Source of the DNA: an uncultured Eubacteriales bacterium
Lineage (GTDB): Bacteria; Bacillota; Clostridia; Lachnospirales; Lachnospiraceae
Assembly (NCBI GenBank): GCA_900313765.1
Contig: OMSN01000027.1
Span: forward strand, 1-23,661
Direction: 5' to 3'
DNA length: 23,661 bases
A model generated the notes under the pieces. That model saw only the letters and a list, made by a program, of their open reading frames with translations, had not been told where the DNA came from and ran no database searches. How positions within the stretch are numbered: the stretch's first letter is position 1; each line of letters starts with the position of its first letter. The position numbers and the translations under genes were made by a program. Shown piece by piece: positions 23,374 through 23,661 of this stretch.

Positions 23374-23661
23374 ATGAACGATCATCTTACTTGCCCTGAA
23401 TATGAAGAATTAAAAAGACACTATATAAACGGCTGGAAGACCTGGAATGTATACAGCGTTTTCTCCTATGTCCACATGCCGGACGGACTGGCGCTGAGCC
23501 TGCATATGAAGGAATACTGCGATGGTAATTTCCTTCGGGACGCCCTCATCGGAAGATTCGCGTCAGATGACCCGGAAGATGCCACGGAGGTGCTCTTTCC
23601 CGGAGAGCATGCAGTCGATGACAGTTATACCTCCATGGAGATGGAATGGTGCGGCGCCAGG
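23374..23661 (+). CDS. MGH1-like / GH63-like glycoside hydrolase, 5' part only
   Basis: Ninety-six residues are visible from the ATG at 23374, which follows GAAAGGA. The frame runs off the window end. The segment GWKTWNVYSVFSYVHMPDGLALSLHMKEY resembles the N-terminus of MGH1-like glycoside hydrolases, which are (alpha/alpha)6-barrel enzymes related to GH63 and act on short glycosides or glucans. The catalytic residues would lie beyond the window, so activity and substrate cannot be judged. The gene has its own candidate promoter after the rpsR terminator. Confidence 0.6.
   Translation, partial: MNDHLTCPEYEELKRHYINGWKTWNVYSVFSYVHMPDGLALSLHMKEYCDGNFLRDALIGRFASDDPEDATEVLFPGEHAVDDSYTSMEMEWCGAR

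Noticed and set aside
1..23661. CRISPR arrays, tRNA or rRNA genes, insertion sequences or prophage genes
   Set aside because: On reading both strands I found no regularly spaced direct repeats, no tRNA-like TTCGA arms with acceptor pairing, and no transposase or integrase motifs. The hairpin cluster at 17540-17830 lacks a coding capacity for transposition.

Overview
The window reads as a chromosomal segment of a Gram-positive, monoderm Clostridia-type bacterium, most likely a Lachnospiraceae relative with a moderately high G+C content. The grounds are the rpsF-ssb-rpsR operon, a class B sortase, an AraR-type GntR/LacI hybrid regulator, a PreQ1-like leader in front of a QueT-type ECF transporter gene, strong AGGAGG ribosome binding sites, and TTGACA/TATAAT promoters with 17-base spacers. 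The genus cannot be fixed from the sequence alone. LAYOUT. Bases 1-760: the 3' part of an AT-richer gene of unknown function with a strong terminator. 852-2261 (minus): an FAD-dependent dehydrogenase of the COG2509 type. 2416-2962: a YgjP-like zinc peptidase gene broken by a one-base frameshift. 3134-4849: a secreted WG-repeat protein with a duplicated helical tail. 5083-5652 (minus): a rhomboid protease. 5915-11249: a tight three-gene unit made of a beta-CASP metallo-beta-lactamase gene (broken by a short deletion), a membrane-anchored transglutaminase-like protein and an 821-residue membrane-anchored protein of unknown function, closed by a terminator. 11403-17535: an AraR-like repressor followed by a CUT2 (ribose/pentose-type) ABC importer in the order binding protein, permease, ATPase, second permease. 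AraR-like operators lie in both promoter regions, so the regulator probably controls itself and the transporter in response to a pentose. 17540-17870: a hairpin-rich intergenic stretch that runs into, and apparently replaces, the 3' end of queT (minus), whose 5' leader looks like a PreQ1-I riboswitch. 18499-19817: asnS, interrupted by an internal deletion of about 76 bases. 19888-20925: class B sortase. 21099-21836: Sir2/CobB deacylase. 22023-23159: rpsF-ssb-rpsR behind a strong promoter, with a terminator. 23374 to the end: the start of an MGH1-like/GH63-like glycoside hydrolase. HOW THE PARTS WORK TOGETHER. The clearest functional module is AraR plus the CUT2 importer. It has three notable traits: a binding protein without a lipobox, an ATPase whose two nucleotide sites are strongly asymmetric, and two different permease subunits. 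The second module is the beta-CASP hydrolase / transglutaminase / 821-residue protein operon, whose last two products face outside the cell and have no assigned role. Three genes (ygjP-like, beta-CASP, asnS) carry frame-breaking indels and queT is truncated. Because an intact asnS would normally be expected, either the assembly has small errors here or the strain is losing genes. Raw reads would settle this.
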